From NCBI GenBank assembly GCA_028293805.1, contig JAQGOC010000018.1:1-41403 (forward strand): a DNA stretch of 41,403 nucleotides, read 5' to 3'. How positions within the stretch are numbered: the first letter of the stretch is position 1; every line of letters begins with the position of its first letter. Of the stretch, positions 6,967 through 16,219 are shown piece by piece. This DNA comes from Gammaproteobacteria bacterium. GTDB lineage: Bacteria; Pseudomonadota; Gammaproteobacteria; Steroidobacterales; Steroidobacteraceae. The notes under the pieces were generated by a model that was given only the letters and a program-made list of their open reading frames with translations, did no database searches and had not been told where the DNA came from. The translations under genes were made by a program, and so were the position numbers.

Positions 6967-8220
6967 TTACTTTCGCACTGACTGTTTCAGCATCTCGAAC
7001 AGGACAGGGTGGCCCGCTTGCAAGACCTTGCGCAGGGCCACCTCCTCGGCCGGGCGGTTTGCGCGCCGTGCATGGATCCATCGATGCACGCACCGGTAAT
7101 GCTCCTCCCCGGCCGTGTTGCCGACCGGCAAGTCCTCCGCAAACTGCAGGGCGAGCCCGGGCTCGTGCAATAGCAGCCATGCCGGAAAATCAGTGGCGGT
7201 CAGCAGGGGTTCTGCTGCCTGCCGCGGCGTCGGCAGCTCCGGCTCGCTGTCGAGAAACGTCTGCCATAACGCGGTCAAGTCAGGCTGTCTGAGCTTGCTG
7301 AGTGCCTCCGCCGCCTCCTCGGGTGCTCGCCAACACACATGGCACCAGGCCAGCAGCGCTTCCACGCGGCGCCGGCGACCAAAAGCGCTCTCGACGAGGC
7401 GCAGGCATAAAGGTGCATGCCGCTGCCAACCTCCCTCGCCCAGCACGCTGTCGCTGACGCCGGCCCAGTCCTGTGCCTGACTCAGGGCGAAGCTGCGATG
7501 CAGGGTCGGCTGGTCGGGTGAAAAAGTGTGGCCCCGCAGGGTGTCGGCCAGCTGCAGCCACAAGGGCGACAGCAGGTCCCGCGATTGCGCACCTAACAGG
7601 CGCCTGGCCGTCGGGGTTGCCCCCAGCAGAAAATCCAGCTCCTCGCGTGGGTCCGCACCGGCATGCCCCAGGCGGCCGAGCGCGGCAAGCAATTGATCGA
7701 ACGCGGCCAGGTCGGAATGGTTGGGTGCCTGCGCATAGAGCCGGTCGAGCTGCCTCTGGGCGTCGGCCACGTTCCGGGTCGTTAGTGCTTGTACGATGCC
7801 GTTGGCCAGAGCCACCACCGGGTTGTCGAAGAAAAGATCCATCTGTGGTGCATCTTGCGCGGGGACGTAGCGGGTCCCGAGGAGGCGCTGCAGGTGGGGA
7901 TCCGTGCTGATGCGCAGCGGCTTGTCGCCGCCGACCAGACTCCCGCCCGCCGCGTCCGTGTGCCAGGCATGAAACTCCTGCGTCTGTTCCACGAGTCCGA
8001 TGCTGCGCGCATACCCGACGGCTTGCTCTATTTCCGCCCGGATTCTGGCCTTGTTTCCCATCAGCACACTGTCGAGAACCTCGGTTTCCCGGCGGCGCCA
8101 GCCTGCGTAATCGCTGTAGAGCAGGCGCCCGGAGTTGAACAACAGCTCCAGCGGCGCGAATGCGCCTTGCTCCATGAGTTGCGCATCGACCTGCGCCTGC
8201 AATGAGCTGTCGATGGTCAT
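6967..8220 (-). CDS. unrecognised protein translationally coupled to the SNF2 helicase
   Basis: A 417-residue soluble protein that I cannot assign to a named family. It begins with MTIDSSLQAQVDAQLMEQGAFAPLELLF and is mostly alpha-helical in character with many short Leu/Ala-rich helices. Residues 120-190 (ALANGIVQALTTRNVADAQRQLDRLYAQAPNHSDLAAFDQLLAAL region) resemble a TPR-like helical hairpin. It has no signal peptide or membrane helix and a high Trp content. Its ATG shares one base with the TGA of the helicase gene (TGATG), so the two products are almost certainly made together. An in-frame extension upstream lies entirely inside the helicase gene and is rejected. A role as helicase partner is inferred from coupling alone. 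Confidence 0.75.
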   Translation of the reverse strand: MTIDSSLQAQVDAQLMEQGAFAPLELLFNSGRLLYSDYAGWRRRETEVLDSVLMGNKARIRAEIEQAVGYARSIGLVEQTQEFHAWHTDAAGGSLVGGDKPLRISTDPHLQRLLGTRYVPAQDAPQMDLFFDNPVVALANGIVQALTTRNVADAQRQLDRLYAQAPNHSDLAAFDQLLAALGRLGHAGADPREELDFLLGATPTARRLLGAQSRDLLSPLWLQLADTLRGHTFSPDQPTLHRSFALSQAQDWAGVSDSVLGEGGWQRHAPLCLRLVESAFGRRRRVEALLAWCHVCWRAPEEAAEALSKLRQPDLTALWQTFLDSEPELPTPRQAAEPLLTATDFPAWLLLHEPGLALQFAEDLPVGNTAGEEHYRCVHRWIHARRANRPAEEVALRKVLQAGHPVLFEMLKQSVRK

Positions 8221-11200
8221 CACGGTGCGAACAGCGCTTCCAGGTCCGCCGCCGTCCAGGAGACCGGCGAGGCGCTGTTTTCCGTATACAGCCGATTCGC
8301 GAGCGCGTGTTTGGCGGCCTGCAGCTGCATGATTCGCTCCTCGACCGTGCCTTGTGCGATGAGTTTGTACACGAAGACGGGTTTGTCCTGGCCGATGCGA
8401 TGCGCCCGGTCCGTCGCCTGCGCCTCGACAGCGGGATTCCACCAGGGATCGTAGTGAATGACGGTATCGGCGGCGGTGAGGTTGAGACCGGTACCGCCGG
8501 CCTTGAGGCTGATCAGAAACAGAGGCACGGCACCCGCTTGAAAGCGGGCGATGACAGCGGAGCGATTCTGCGTCGCGCCAGTCAACAGGCAATACGGAAT
8601 GGAAAGCCGGGTCACAGTTGCTTCGATGAGGCGCAGCATCGAGGTGAACTGCGAGAACAGTAAGACGCGCCGGCCCTCCGCAATGAGCTCGGGCAGCACG
8701 GTGGACAGCCAGTCCAGCTTGGCCGAGGGAATGCCGTCCTTTGCGGCCGCCACGTCCAGGAGCCGCGGATCGCAACAGGCCTGCCGCAGCTTCAACAGCG
8801 CATCCAGTATGGTGATCTGGCTGCGGGCAAGGCCCTGCTGCTGAACGACTTCCTGTATGCGCCGGTGGGTTGCAAGGCGGATACCGTCATAGAAGTCCCG
8901 CTGTTTCTCCTCCAGTGCGATGGATTCGACGATTTCTGTCTTGGGGGGCAGGTCCTTGGCGACAGCATCTTTCGTGCGCCGCAGAAGAAACGGAGCGAGC
9001 CGTTGCGCCAGGGCCTGCGCGCGCGGCCGGTTGCCGTTCTTTTCGATGGGGGTGCGGTAATGGCGCTGAAAATGTCTCTCGTTCCCCAGCAGCCCCGGCT
9101 GCACGAAATCGAACAGTGACCACAATTCGCCAAGATGGTTCTCGACCGGCGTGCCCGTCAGACACAGCCGATAGTCCGCGCGTAACGCGCGCGCCGCTGC
9201 CGACACTTTGGCGGCCGGATTCTTGATCGTCTGTGCTTCGTCGAGAATGACGAGATAGAAATGGCGCGCCAGCAGAACTTCACTGTCGAGTTGCAGCAGC
9301 GGATATCCCGTGATGACGATGTCGACTGTATCGATCAGAGCGAACGATTCTCTGCGCCTGGCTCCATGCAGTGTCAGGCAGGTCAGCTCAGGGGCGAAGC
9401 GGTAAATTTCCTGTTGCCAGTTGCCGAGGGTGCTGACCGGCGCGACGATCAGCGACGGCTTGTCCAGGCGCCCGTGCTGTTTTTCCAAGGCGAGGTGCGC
9501 CAGCGTTTGCACTGTCTTCCCGAGGCCCATGTCGTCCGCCAGGATGCCGCCGAGATGATGGCGGCGCAGAAACTGCAACCATCCCAAGCCTTCTTCCTGG
9601 TACGGGCGCAGCGCCGCTCGAAAGTGCGCTGGCGCGGCCAGCGGCTGGATACCGCCGGAAGCCTCGAGGTCATCGATGAGCGCACGCAGGGATGAATCAT
9701 CCGAGCGCAGCACCGGTCGATTCAACTCGCGGGAAAGTTGTGCCAACCGGCCGGTCTGGCTAACCGGCAGGGACAGGGCCTGGTGCCGGGTAAGCGCATC
9801 CCGATCGAAAAGCTCCACCAACGTGTTGGCGATGCGTTGAATACGCTCGATGGCGACGGGCAGGTAACTTCCGTCGTCCAGTCGCACCAGCCATTGCTCC
9901 CCGACGCGACAGCCCGAGTCGGCGCCTCCCGGGAGTCCTTCGGCCGCGCTGTCCGCGGCGCCTGTCAATGAAGTCTGCAAATAGCGGGCGAGGGCGGGCA
10001 GGAGATTGACGTGCCGGCCGTCTACCACCACGCCGAGGCGCAGATTGAACCAGCCCTGCCGCCGATCCGTTTCCAGATCGCCGTACCAGTTGTCCGGCGT
10101 GGCGATTCGATACGGGAAGCGGGCATCGATGGACACTTCCCATCCAGCCGCCCGGAGCGTCGGAAGGGCATCCATCATGAACGTAAACCACTTCTCGCGG
10201 TTCTCGGCTGCGGCCGGGAGGTCACGTTCGAGTCGGGTCCGAAGTTCCCGCTCGGTGTCGCGATCCCGGTCAATCTCATAGACCACGCCGTCCTTCATCT
10301 GACGCACGCTGCCCGGTTCGCTCTGCAATCCGCGGCTGTCGACGGGCAGTCCGTTGTAAATGAACTGGAGCAGGGCGAGAGGCGCACGCGTTGCCTCCTC
10401 AGTGTTGACCCAGGGACGCCCCTCGTGGGCCACCACGTGCGACGCGACGTCGGGGTCACCGGACAAAACCAGCCGCGCGTTCAATGTGGAAAGCGCTTGC
10501 CTCTGCACCGGTAACGCGCGCAGGGTTGGGAAAATTGCTGCCCCGAGCTCGCACGATATCTGGTCGTTCACGGCGGCGACCTGCTCGGGTGGGACCGCGG
10601 GGTGTTCCCAATAGTGTCGTAGGAGGCCCAGCGGGCACGGGAGCTCGAGAGCTCCCAGTTCGCCAGCGGTCGGATCGATGTACAGTGCGGGTTCGACATC
10701 GAGGAAAATGTCGACGGCCGCGCCTGCCTGGCAACGCAGCTCCTGAGCGCCGTTCGGCAACACTTCCCATTCAAACAGCACGCGGCGAGGATTGCCGGCC
10801 CGTAGCGCGCGACCACTCAGCGAATGCCGGAATGCGCGTCCGGTGTGGACGATCTGCCGCACCAGCTCGCCGCTCCGCCCACGCACCTCCCAGGGACCGT
10901 CAATCCGGCCTGCGCTCAGCGTCTGTAGGATTTCTTTGTCCCGCGGATCCACGTACCGTGGAAACTCCGTGCTGCCCAGCGAAGCGCGTGCGGCGAAAGG
11001 ATGGAGGCTGTCAGCGAGAATGCTTTCGCTTCCCGATAAGGTCTGGCCCACCCACGCGCAGATCCGAACTGCGCCCGCAGATCGGTGCGCACCGGCCTCA
11101 GACCGGGGCTTTTCGAGAACGTAGTAAAGCCGCTGCTGCTGCGCTGGTGTACTTCGTGTCAGTGCGGCAGCCGAACGCTGCAATGGCGGCTCGACGCTCG

Positions 11201-11540
11201 TTCGCGGAGGGCTGATTGGTGGCTTGCGCAGAGCGGTTTCAGCGGCAATCGATACTGCAGCCACGTGTACGCAAGGGCTAGCTTCGCTGCAGCTGCATTC
11301 GCCGTCGATTTTTTGGCCTGCCAGAGCCGTGTCCGGCCGCCGGATATAGACACGATGCCTGTCCGCCGACCGGGGTTCCTGGGGACCGTCGTCAACGACG
11401 CCGGTGACCACGCTACCGCTTTGGAGAATACGCACGTCGAGCACGCAACCGCCCTCGACCAGGCGCTCAGCCGCGCTGTAGAGGCGATCGCCGAAGGTCT
11501 CTTCCAGATGACGAAGGGCAGTGGCTGCGGTGTCTCTCAC
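8220..11540 (-). CDS. SWIM zinc-finger SNF2-family helicase/ATPase
   Basis: A 1106-residue Snf2-type DNA translocase. The N-terminus carries a SWIM zinc finger (C82, C84, C90, H92). A long middle region (about 150-630) is variable and beta-rich. The C-terminal motor has all major motifs: DDMGLGKT (Walker A, K675), DEAQ (767-770), LTGTPVENHLGELWSLFDF, a LLFSQFTSML strand, then GGTGLNLTAADTVIHYDPWWNPAVE and QATDRAHRIGQ (motifs V and VI). The start is a GTG with GAAGG upstream. Bacterial SWIM-SNF2 proteins are related to RapA/HepA in the motor but have an unproven role, perhaps remodelling protein-DNA or RNA polymerase complexes. The gene is followed directly by the coupled 417-residue gene and is divergent from the gene at 11696. 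Confidence 0.93.
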   Translation of the reverse strand: MRDTAATALRHLEETFGDRLYSAAERLVEGGCVLDVRILQSGSVVTGVVDDGPQEPRSADRHRVYIRRPDTALAGQKIDGECSCSEASPCVHVAAVSIAAETALRKPPISPPRTSVEPPLQRSAAALTRSTPAQQQRLYYVLEKPRSEAGAHRSAGAVRICAWVGQTLSGSESILADSLHPFAARASLGSTEFPRYVDPRDKEILQTLSAGRIDGPWEVRGRSGELVRQIVHTGRAFRHSLSGRALRAGNPRRVLFEWEVLPNGAQELRCQAGAAVDIFLDVEPALYIDPTAGELGALELPCPLGLLRHYWEHPAVPPEQVAAVNDQISCELGAAIFPTLRALPVQRQALSTLNARLVLSGDPDVASHVVAHEGRPWVNTEEATRAPLALLQFIYNGLPVDSRGLQSEPGSVRQMKDGVVYEIDRDRDTERELRTRLERDLPAAAENREKWFTFMMDALPTLRAAGWEVSIDARFPYRIATPDNWYGDLETDRRQGWFNLRLGVVVDGRHVNLLPALARYLQTSLTGAADSAAEGLPGGADSGCRVGEQWLVRLDDGSYLPVAIERIQRIANTLVELFDRDALTRHQALSLPVSQTGRLAQLSRELNRPVLRSDDSSLRALIDDLEASGGIQPLAAPAHFRAALRPYQEEGLGWLQFLRRHHLGGILADDMGLGKTVQTLAHLALEKQHGRLDKPSLIVAPVSTLGNWQQEIYRFAPELTCLTLHGARRRESFALIDTVDIVITGYPLLQLDSEVLLARHFYLVILDEAQTIKNPAAKVSAAARALRADYRLCLTGTPVENHLGELWSLFDFVQPGLLGNERHFQRHYRTPIEKNGNRPRAQALAQRLAPFLLRRTKDAVAKDLPPKTEIVESIALEEKQRDFYDGIRLATHRRIQEVVQQQGLARSQITILDALLKLRQACCDPRLLDVAAAKDGIPSAKLDWLSTVLPELIAEGRRVLLFSQFTSMLRLIEATVTRLSIPYCLLTGATQNRSAVIARFQAGAVPLFLISLKAGGTGLNLTAADTVIHYDPWWNPAVEAQATDRAHRIGQDKPVFVYKLIAQGTVEERIMQLQAAKHALANRLYTENSASPVSWTAADLEALFAP

Positions 11541-11695
11541 AAACCTTCAACTTGGATCACTGAGCGCGGCGCACTGGCCGTGCGAGCGGTGCAGGCCGAG
11601 CCCCAGCTCCAGCCAGCCGCTGTTTTGTCAAGCCCGTTCAGGGCGTACAATTCCATCCGCACCGGGGGCAATGGCCATCACCAGGGGAGAGAGAC

Positions 11696-12160
11696 ATGAG
11701 CGCTGTCTTACTCGCTGTGTTCAACGACTACGAAGCCGCCGACCTCGTACGCGCCATGCTCGTCCGAGATGGGTTTCCCACCGATCGTGTGGAGCTGACC
11801 GCCTGCTGCGAACTGGGTCGGGCAGGTCTTGGGCCGGCGGATTCGCCGCACGGCAAAATCATACAGTACTTCCGCACCCTGTTCAGAAACGAGAACGACG
11901 CAGAGCTGCTCGCCGGGCGTGTTGAGAACGGTGCCGCCACGATCACCGTGCATCCGCGGGGCACGATCGAGATCACTCGCGCGAACGAGATTTTCGCAGG
12001 CGCCGCCCCGGTCGAAGTCGCTCAGCGCGATCTAGGCAATCAGCGGCTGGAGTACGCGGCAGCCCACGCCGAGAGCCCGTGGATTCTCAACTTCCTGTTC
12101 CACAGCACGAGCAAGGCTGACTGCCTTTACTGCCGTCTGTTCGAGCGCAATGCCGACTGA
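11696..12160 (+). CDS. small protein with a general-stress-protein-like N-terminal domain
   Basis: A 154-residue cytoplasmic protein. The first 60 residues (VLLAVFNDYEAADLVRAMLVRDGFPTDRVELTACCE) look like the ferredoxin-like domain of the GsiB/YflT type, in which a DxxxAxxAvxxLxxxGF helix senses or binds an unknown ligand. The C-terminal half is not recognised and ends with the Cys pair CLYC. GGGGAGAGAG precedes the ATG. It is divergent from the SNF2 gene. The family call is from pattern only and is tentative. Confidence 0.6.
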   Translation: MSAVLLAVFNDYEAADLVRAMLVRDGFPTDRVELTACCELGRAGLGPADSPHGKIIQYFRTLFRNENDAELLAGRVENGAATITVHPRGTIEITRANEIFAGAAPVEVAQRDLGNQRLEYAAAHAESPWILNFLFHSTSKADCLYCRLFERNAD

Positions 12161-12212
12161 AGGTCCGGCGGTGAACGCACCTCCGAGCATTCATCGTAGC
12201 GTACATCGCGCG

Positions 12213-13622
12213 TTACTCCGTGCGCGGCAGGGCGGCTCCGTCCCTCTTATTGCCTGCGAGTCGAGTCACGCTGACCACCGCTGCCGTGAGCGCAATTGCG
12301 GCGGCCACGCCTAATGCCAGGTTTGAACCCTTGCCCGGATAGGCGCGAAACAAAATCGCGACGCCAGCGGCGCCGAGGGTCTGCCCGAGTAGGCGCGCCG
12401 TCGCGAGCATGCCGCCCGCGGCGCCGGTTCGCGCGCGCGGTGCGGAGGACAGCAGCGTCCGATTGTTGGGTGACTGAAAGAAACCAAATCCCAGCCCGCA
12501 CAGCGCCATGCGCCAGATGAGATCCGCCGGTGTGCCGTCGTGCGGGAAGAACACCAGCAATGTGAGCCCCGATGCCATCGCGAGGAGTCCCACACTGCCC
12601 AGAATGCCCGCGGGATAGCGATCAGCAAGCCGCCCCGCGATCGGTGCCGCCAGAGCCACCCCGAGCGGCCATGGTGTCATCAACAGTCCCGTCTCGGCAG
12701 CAGTGTGTCCGACGCGTTGGATCTCGAATGGCAATGAGACGAGCGCCACCATTTGCGCCATGAATGAGCCGATCGAGGTGGCAATCGACAACGAAAAAAG
12801 CCGGATGCGCAACAGGTCGAACGGCAGCAGCGGCGCCACGCGCCCGATCTCGTGCCGCACGAGTACCGCACCCAGGGCGCAGGCGCCCGCGATTTGCGCA
12901 AATCCCAGTGCAATCGCCGCATCGTGCGCCAGTGATTGCAGTCCGCCGATGAGCAGACCAAAGGTCCCCACATGCAACGCCACACCGACGTAGTTGAAGC
13001 GCCGCGGCGCACGCTCGGTTTCAGGCAGGGCATACAGTGCAAGGCAGAGGGTGAAGATCCCTACCGGCACGTTGATCGCGAACAGCCAGCGCCAGTGGGC
13101 GATGGCCAGGATGGCGGAGGCGATCGTGGGGCCAATGGTGGCGGCGACAGCGACTGCGAAAGCATTGATTCCGATCGCGCGTCCGAGCATGCGATGCGGA
13201 TAGGTGAACCGTACCAGGGCGGAGTTCACACTCATGATCCCCGCGGCACCGAGGCCCTGGATGACGCGCGCGATGCTGAGAAGGGCGAGAGTGGGTGCCA
13301 CGGCGCAAGCGAGCGACGCCACCGTGAAGATTGCCAGACCACACTGCGAGACTCGCCGGTAACCCACGGTTTCGCCCAACGCGGCCAGCGGCAGCAGTGC
13401 CGCCAGAATGGCAGTCTGATAGGAATTGATGACCCAGATGGAAGCCGCATCGCTGACCCGGAAATCGCGCGCCATGGAGGGCAGTGCGAGGTTTACGATC
13501 GTACTGTCGAGCACGGACATCGTGATCGCCAGAATGATCGCCACGATGGCCCAGTAGCGCCGCGGCACTGGCAGGCCATCCGTCGGCGCGGCCGGTTCCG
13601 GCTGCTCAGGGCGGCTAGCCAC
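12213..13622 (-). CDS. MFS transporter of the DHA2 (EmrB-like, 14-helix) drug:H+ antiporter family
   Basis: A 469-residue inner-membrane protein with about 14 hydrophobic helices. The opening helix has the DHA2 signature VLDSTIVNLALPSMARDF, followed by WVINSYQTAILAALLPLAALGETVGYRR (motif A region, with GE rather than GD). Helix 5 contains GPTIASAIL (motif C, antiporter-like). These features suggest efflux of a hydrophobic or cationic compound. It starts at GTG 13622 and is divergent from the metallophosphoesterase across about 110 bp, which must hold both promoters. There is no adjacent TetR or MarR regulator and no membrane-fusion (EmrA-like) gene, so substrate and regulation are unknown. 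Confidence 0.88.
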   Translation of the reverse strand: MASRPEQPEPAAPTDGLPVPRRYWAIVAIILAITMSVLDSTIVNLALPSMARDFRVSDAASIWVINSYQTAILAALLPLAALGETVGYRRVSQCGLAIFTVASLACAVAPTLALLSIARVIQGLGAAGIMSVNSALVRFTYPHRMLGRAIGINAFAVAVAATIGPTIASAILAIAHWRWLFAINVPVGIFTLCLALYALPETERAPRRFNYVGVALHVGTFGLLIGGLQSLAHDAAIALGFAQIAGACALGAVLVRHEIGRVAPLLPFDLLRIRLFSLSIATSIGSFMAQMVALVSLPFEIQRVGHTAAETGLLMTPWPLGVALAAPIAGRLADRYPAGILGSVGLLAMASGLTLLVFFPHDGTPADLIWRMALCGLGFGFFQSPNNRTLLSSAPRARTGAAGGMLATARLLGQTLGAAGVAILFRAYPGKGSNLALGVAAAIALTAAVVSVTRLAGNKRDGAALPRTE

Positions 13623-13733
13623 GCGTCGCCGCTCCCGCGCGATAGGGCACCGTTGAAGCCCTGGAATGCGGTCCCATATACCAATCGCTCATTGCGCTCC
13701 CGAATTTCACAGCTCTCTCGCCGGATATTGTCA

Positions 13734-14885
13734 ATGCGAACCCGCCGCCTCGCGCCCCTGGTCATATTGGGTCTTTTGCACGCCTATATCGGCGCGCGCC
13801 TGTTGCCCGATCTGCCAGCAGGCTTCGGGGTACGGCTCGGGGGTGCTCTGCTGCTGCTCGTCTCTTATGCGCTGATGCTGGCCGGTCTGTCGGCCCGCTC
13901 CCTTCAGCCCAGGTCGCTGGCCGATCGCGTGGCAGCCGCAGGGCTGTTCGCAGTGAGCCTTTTCTCCTCTCTCTTCGTGTTCACCCTGCTGCGCGATTTC
14001 GTCCTGCTGGCGGCCATTGTCGCGTTGCCGGCCCGTCATGTACATCTTCTGGAGTCGATGTCCGCGCTGTTGGTGGTGGGAATAGCCGCGTTCATAACGG
14101 CAGTGGGCTTCGCGGGCGCGCGCCGCCGCGCCCGCATAGTGAGCGTGGATGTGCCCCTGGCCAATTTGCCGCTGGCGCTGCAGGGTTTCTCCATTGCGCA
14201 GATCAGCGACGTACACGTCGGCTCCACGATCAAGCAGAAGTACGTCGACGCGATCGTCGATGCAGTAAACGGCCTCAAGGCGGATCTCATAGCCGTGACG
14301 GGCGATCTGGTGGACGGCTCGGTGCACGAGCTCTCGCGTCACATCGCGCCCCTCGCAAGGCTGCGCGCGCGCCATGGCGCATTCCTCGTGACCGGAAATC
14401 ACGAGTACTACTCAGGAGAGCGCGCCTGGACCGCGGAGTTCAGGCGGCTGGGTCTACACGTTCTTCTCAACGAGCACGTCGTGGTGAGCCACTGCGGAGC
14501 GCCGCTTGTCGTGGCAGGTGTTACGGACTACAGCGCGCATCACTTCAATCCGGCGCAGCGGAGCGACCCCGCCGCCGCCCTGTCCGGTGCGCCGCTCGGC
14601 GCCGCGAAGATACTGCTTGCTCACCAACCGCGCTCCGCCACAGCTGCCGCGACGGCCGGCTTCGATTTACAGCTTTCGGGACATACCCACGGCGGCCAGT
14701 TCTGGCCCTGGAATCTATTCGTACGGTTCCAGCAGCCGTTCACGGCGGGACTGCACCGGCTGAACCATCTATGGGTTTATATCAGTCGCGGCACGGGATA
14801 CTGGGGTCCGCCCAATCGGTTCGGGGCTCCGTCCGAAATCACGCTGCTGCGTCTCGTCGCCGGCCCATTACCCCTGCCGGTCTGA
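13734..14885 (+). CDS. membrane-anchored metallophosphoesterase (YkuE-like)
   Basis: A 383-residue calcineurin-like phosphoesterase with about four N-terminal transmembrane helices (residues 8-125). The catalytic domain follows, with all metal-binding motifs present: ISDVH (D159, H161), GDLVDG, GNHEYY, LLAHQP and GHTHGGQ (H317, H319). This two-metal site hydrolyses phosphomono- or diesters; family members include YkuE and UDP-diacylglucosamine hydrolase-like enzymes, but the substrate here cannot be read. The ATG at 13734 places the first hydrophobic helix right after a basic MRTRR start, as expected. A longer upstream frame runs through the divergent MFS gene and is rejected. Confidence 0.9.
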   Translation: MRTRRLAPLVILGLLHAYIGARLLPDLPAGFGVRLGGALLLLVSYALMLAGLSARSLQPRSLADRVAAAGLFAVSLFSSLFVFTLLRDFVLLAAIVALPARHVHLLESMSALLVVGIAAFITAVGFAGARRRARIVSVDVPLANLPLALQGFSIAQISDVHVGSTIKQKYVDAIVDAVNGLKADLIAVTGDLVDGSVHELSRHIAPLARLRARHGAFLVTGNHEYYSGERAWTAEFRRLGLHVLLNEHVVVSHCGAPLVVAGVTDYSAHHFNPAQRSDPAAALSGAPLGAAKILLAHQPRSATAAATAGFDLQLSGHTHGGQFWPWNLFVRFQQPFTAGLHRLNHLWVYISRGTGYWGPPNRFGAPSEITLLRLVAGPLPLPV

Positions 14886-14955
14886 AGCGCCCTTTGCGGC
14901 ATTGCCGCTGCTGTAGCGCTGCGCTGCGGGCATGCCAATTGCTCGAGCGGCGGAT

Positions 14956-15297
14956 ATGAAACGCAAAGCGTTACGGTTCGGGAAAGGATTTCGGGTGGCG
15001 ATCAGCAATCCGCGCGCGCAGGCGGCGCAGATGGTTATTGCGCCCGGCGAGGCCGAGGGGGGTCCCAGGAATCGACATCGGGGCGCCGATCAGTGGCTCT
15101 TCGTGCTCTCGGGTACCGGAGTCGCGAAGGTGAATGGGCGCCGCTTTCCGCTGCGCGAGGGCGTGCTGATGCTCATCGAGCATCGGGACCAGCACGAAAT
15201 CAGGAACACCGGCCGTGCGCCGCTGCGCACCTTGAATTTCTACAATCCGCCGGCCTACACGGCAGCGGGCGACGAGCTGCCCGCCGCGAAACCTTGA
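14956..15297 (+). CDS. cupin-domain protein
   Basis: A 113-residue single cupin. Motif 1 is HRGADQWLFVLSGTGVAKVNG and motif 2 begins after a short loop (LMLIEHRDQHEIRNTG). Several histidines (in HRGADQ, EHRDQHE) could bind a metal. The ATG at 14956 gives the basic start MKRKALRFGKGF seen in related small cupins; an in-frame ATG at 14932 is possible. It follows the metallophosphoesterase by about 70 bp on the same strand. Small cupins have diverse roles (isomerases, dioxygenases, binding proteins); none can be chosen here. Confidence 0.78.
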   Translation: MKRKALRFGKGFRVAISNPRAQAAQMVIAPGEAEGGPRNRHRGADQWLFVLSGTGVAKVNGRRFPLREGVLMLIEHRDQHEIRNTGRAPLRTLNFYNPPAYTAAGDELPAAKP

Positions 15298-15299
15298 GA

Positions 15300-15530
15300 C
15301 TACGACCGCTTCGACGTCCGTCGGCCGCTGCTCTTCTTGCGGGCGCTCTTGCGCTTCGCGGGGACCTTGGCGCCTGAGCGGCGCGCTTCGGAGAGGCCGA
15401 TCGCAATCGCCTGCTTGCGGCTCTTCACCTTGCGGCCTGAGCGGCCGCTGCGCAATGTCCCGCTGTTGCGCTCATGCATTGCCCGTTTGACCTTCTTTGC
15501 GGCCTTGCGGCCGTATTTTCCCGCTGCCAT
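15300..15530 (-). CDS. DUF6496 small basic protein
   Basis: A 76-residue, strongly basic protein (Lys/Arg-rich throughout) with the DUF6496 pattern KYGRKAAKKVKRAMHE near the start, then GRKVKSRKQAIAIGLSEARRSGAKVP and a Lys/Ser/Arg tail. The SRKQAIAIGLSEAR segment is characteristic. The tail resembles histone H1-like or nucleic-acid-binding proteins. The ATG at 15530 has AGGAG upstream. It converges with the cupin gene with a 2-bp gap. Function is not established; DNA binding is inferred from charge. Confidence 0.8.
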   Translation of the reverse strand: MAAGKYGRKAAKKVKRAMHERNSGTLRSGRSGRKVKSRKQAIAIGLSEARRSGAKVPAKRKSARKKSSGRRTSKRS

Positions 15531-15682
15531 GGAACGCTCCTGATGACGCTCGGACTGTGCTGCAACGTTTGTTGAGGAATTCCGTTCCGCGCTGCCGACC
15601 ACGGCTGCGATGCGGGCCGGCACACCGCTTGCTCCCTCCGTTTCAACACCGTTCGTTCAAACAATGTTCAAGTGGAGGATCT

Positions 15683-16201
15683 ATGCGAATTCTGACAGGC
15701 GGATTGTGTGTCGCGGCCGCCGCGCTGTGCGTGAGCGGTGGCGTGGCAATGGGCGCAGACAAGGGCCTGACCGACCAGAGCTTCGTGAAACAGGCCGCCC
15801 TGGACGGCATGACCGAAGTTGAGTTGGGCAATGTCGCTGCGGAAAAGGCGGCTTCGGACGACGCGAAGACCTTCGCCGCGCATATGGTGAAGGATCACAG
15901 CAAGGCGAATGACGAGCTCGCCACGCTGGCAAAATCCAAGAACCTCAAGGTGCCGACCCAACTCGATGTCAAGCATCGTGCGATGATCGACGCCCTGAAG
16001 ATGAAATCCGGTGCCAGCTTCGATGCCGCATACGCCAAGAACATGGTCTCCGATCACAACAAGGCCATCTCCTTGTTCACCAAGGAGACGCAGTCATCGG
16101 ATCCGGATCTGGCGGCCTTTGCCACCAAGACGTTGCCCGTCCTGAAGGAGCACAAGAAGATGGCCGATGCGTTGAACGCGAAAGTGGGGAAGACGTCATA
16201 A
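15683..16201 (+). CDS. exported DUF4142 protein
   Basis: A 172-residue periplasmic protein. A signal peptide (MRILTGGLCVAAAALCVSGGVAMGA) precedes a helical DUF4142 domain that resembles a ferritin-like four-helix bundle: FVKQAALDGMTEVELGNVAAEKA, FAAHMVKDHSKANDEL and a C-terminal LPVLKEHKKMADAL helix. The repeated histidines (HMVKDH, VKHR, DHNK, EHKK) are at positions typical of the family and might bind metal. GGAGG precedes the ATG. DUF4142 proteins are common in soil proteobacteria and often stress-associated; their activity is unknown. Confidence 0.88.
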   Translation: MRILTGGLCVAAAALCVSGGVAMGADKGLTDQSFVKQAALDGMTEVELGNVAAEKAASDDAKTFAAHMVKDHSKANDELATLAKSKNLKVPTQLDVKHRAMIDALKMKSGASFDAAYAKNMVSDHNKAISLFTKETQSSDPDLAAFATKTLPVLKEHKKMADALNAKVGKTS

Positions 16202-16219
16202 CACGCGGCTGCGCTCGAA

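Noticed and set aside
8220-8775. 5' extension of the 417-residue gene inside the helicase
   Set aside because: It overlaps the conserved helicase motif region in another frame; the coupled ATG at 8220 is a much better start.
8220-11540. SNF2 gene as part of a DISARM-like defence island
   Set aside because: No methyltransferase, DUF1998, phospholipase D or other defence genes are nearby; SWIM-SNF2 proteins are common outside defence systems.
12936-13733. long 5' extension of the metallophosphoesterase frame
   Set aside because: It runs antisense through the MFS gene, has low-complexity charged composition, and the true protein start at 13734 fits a membrane protein.
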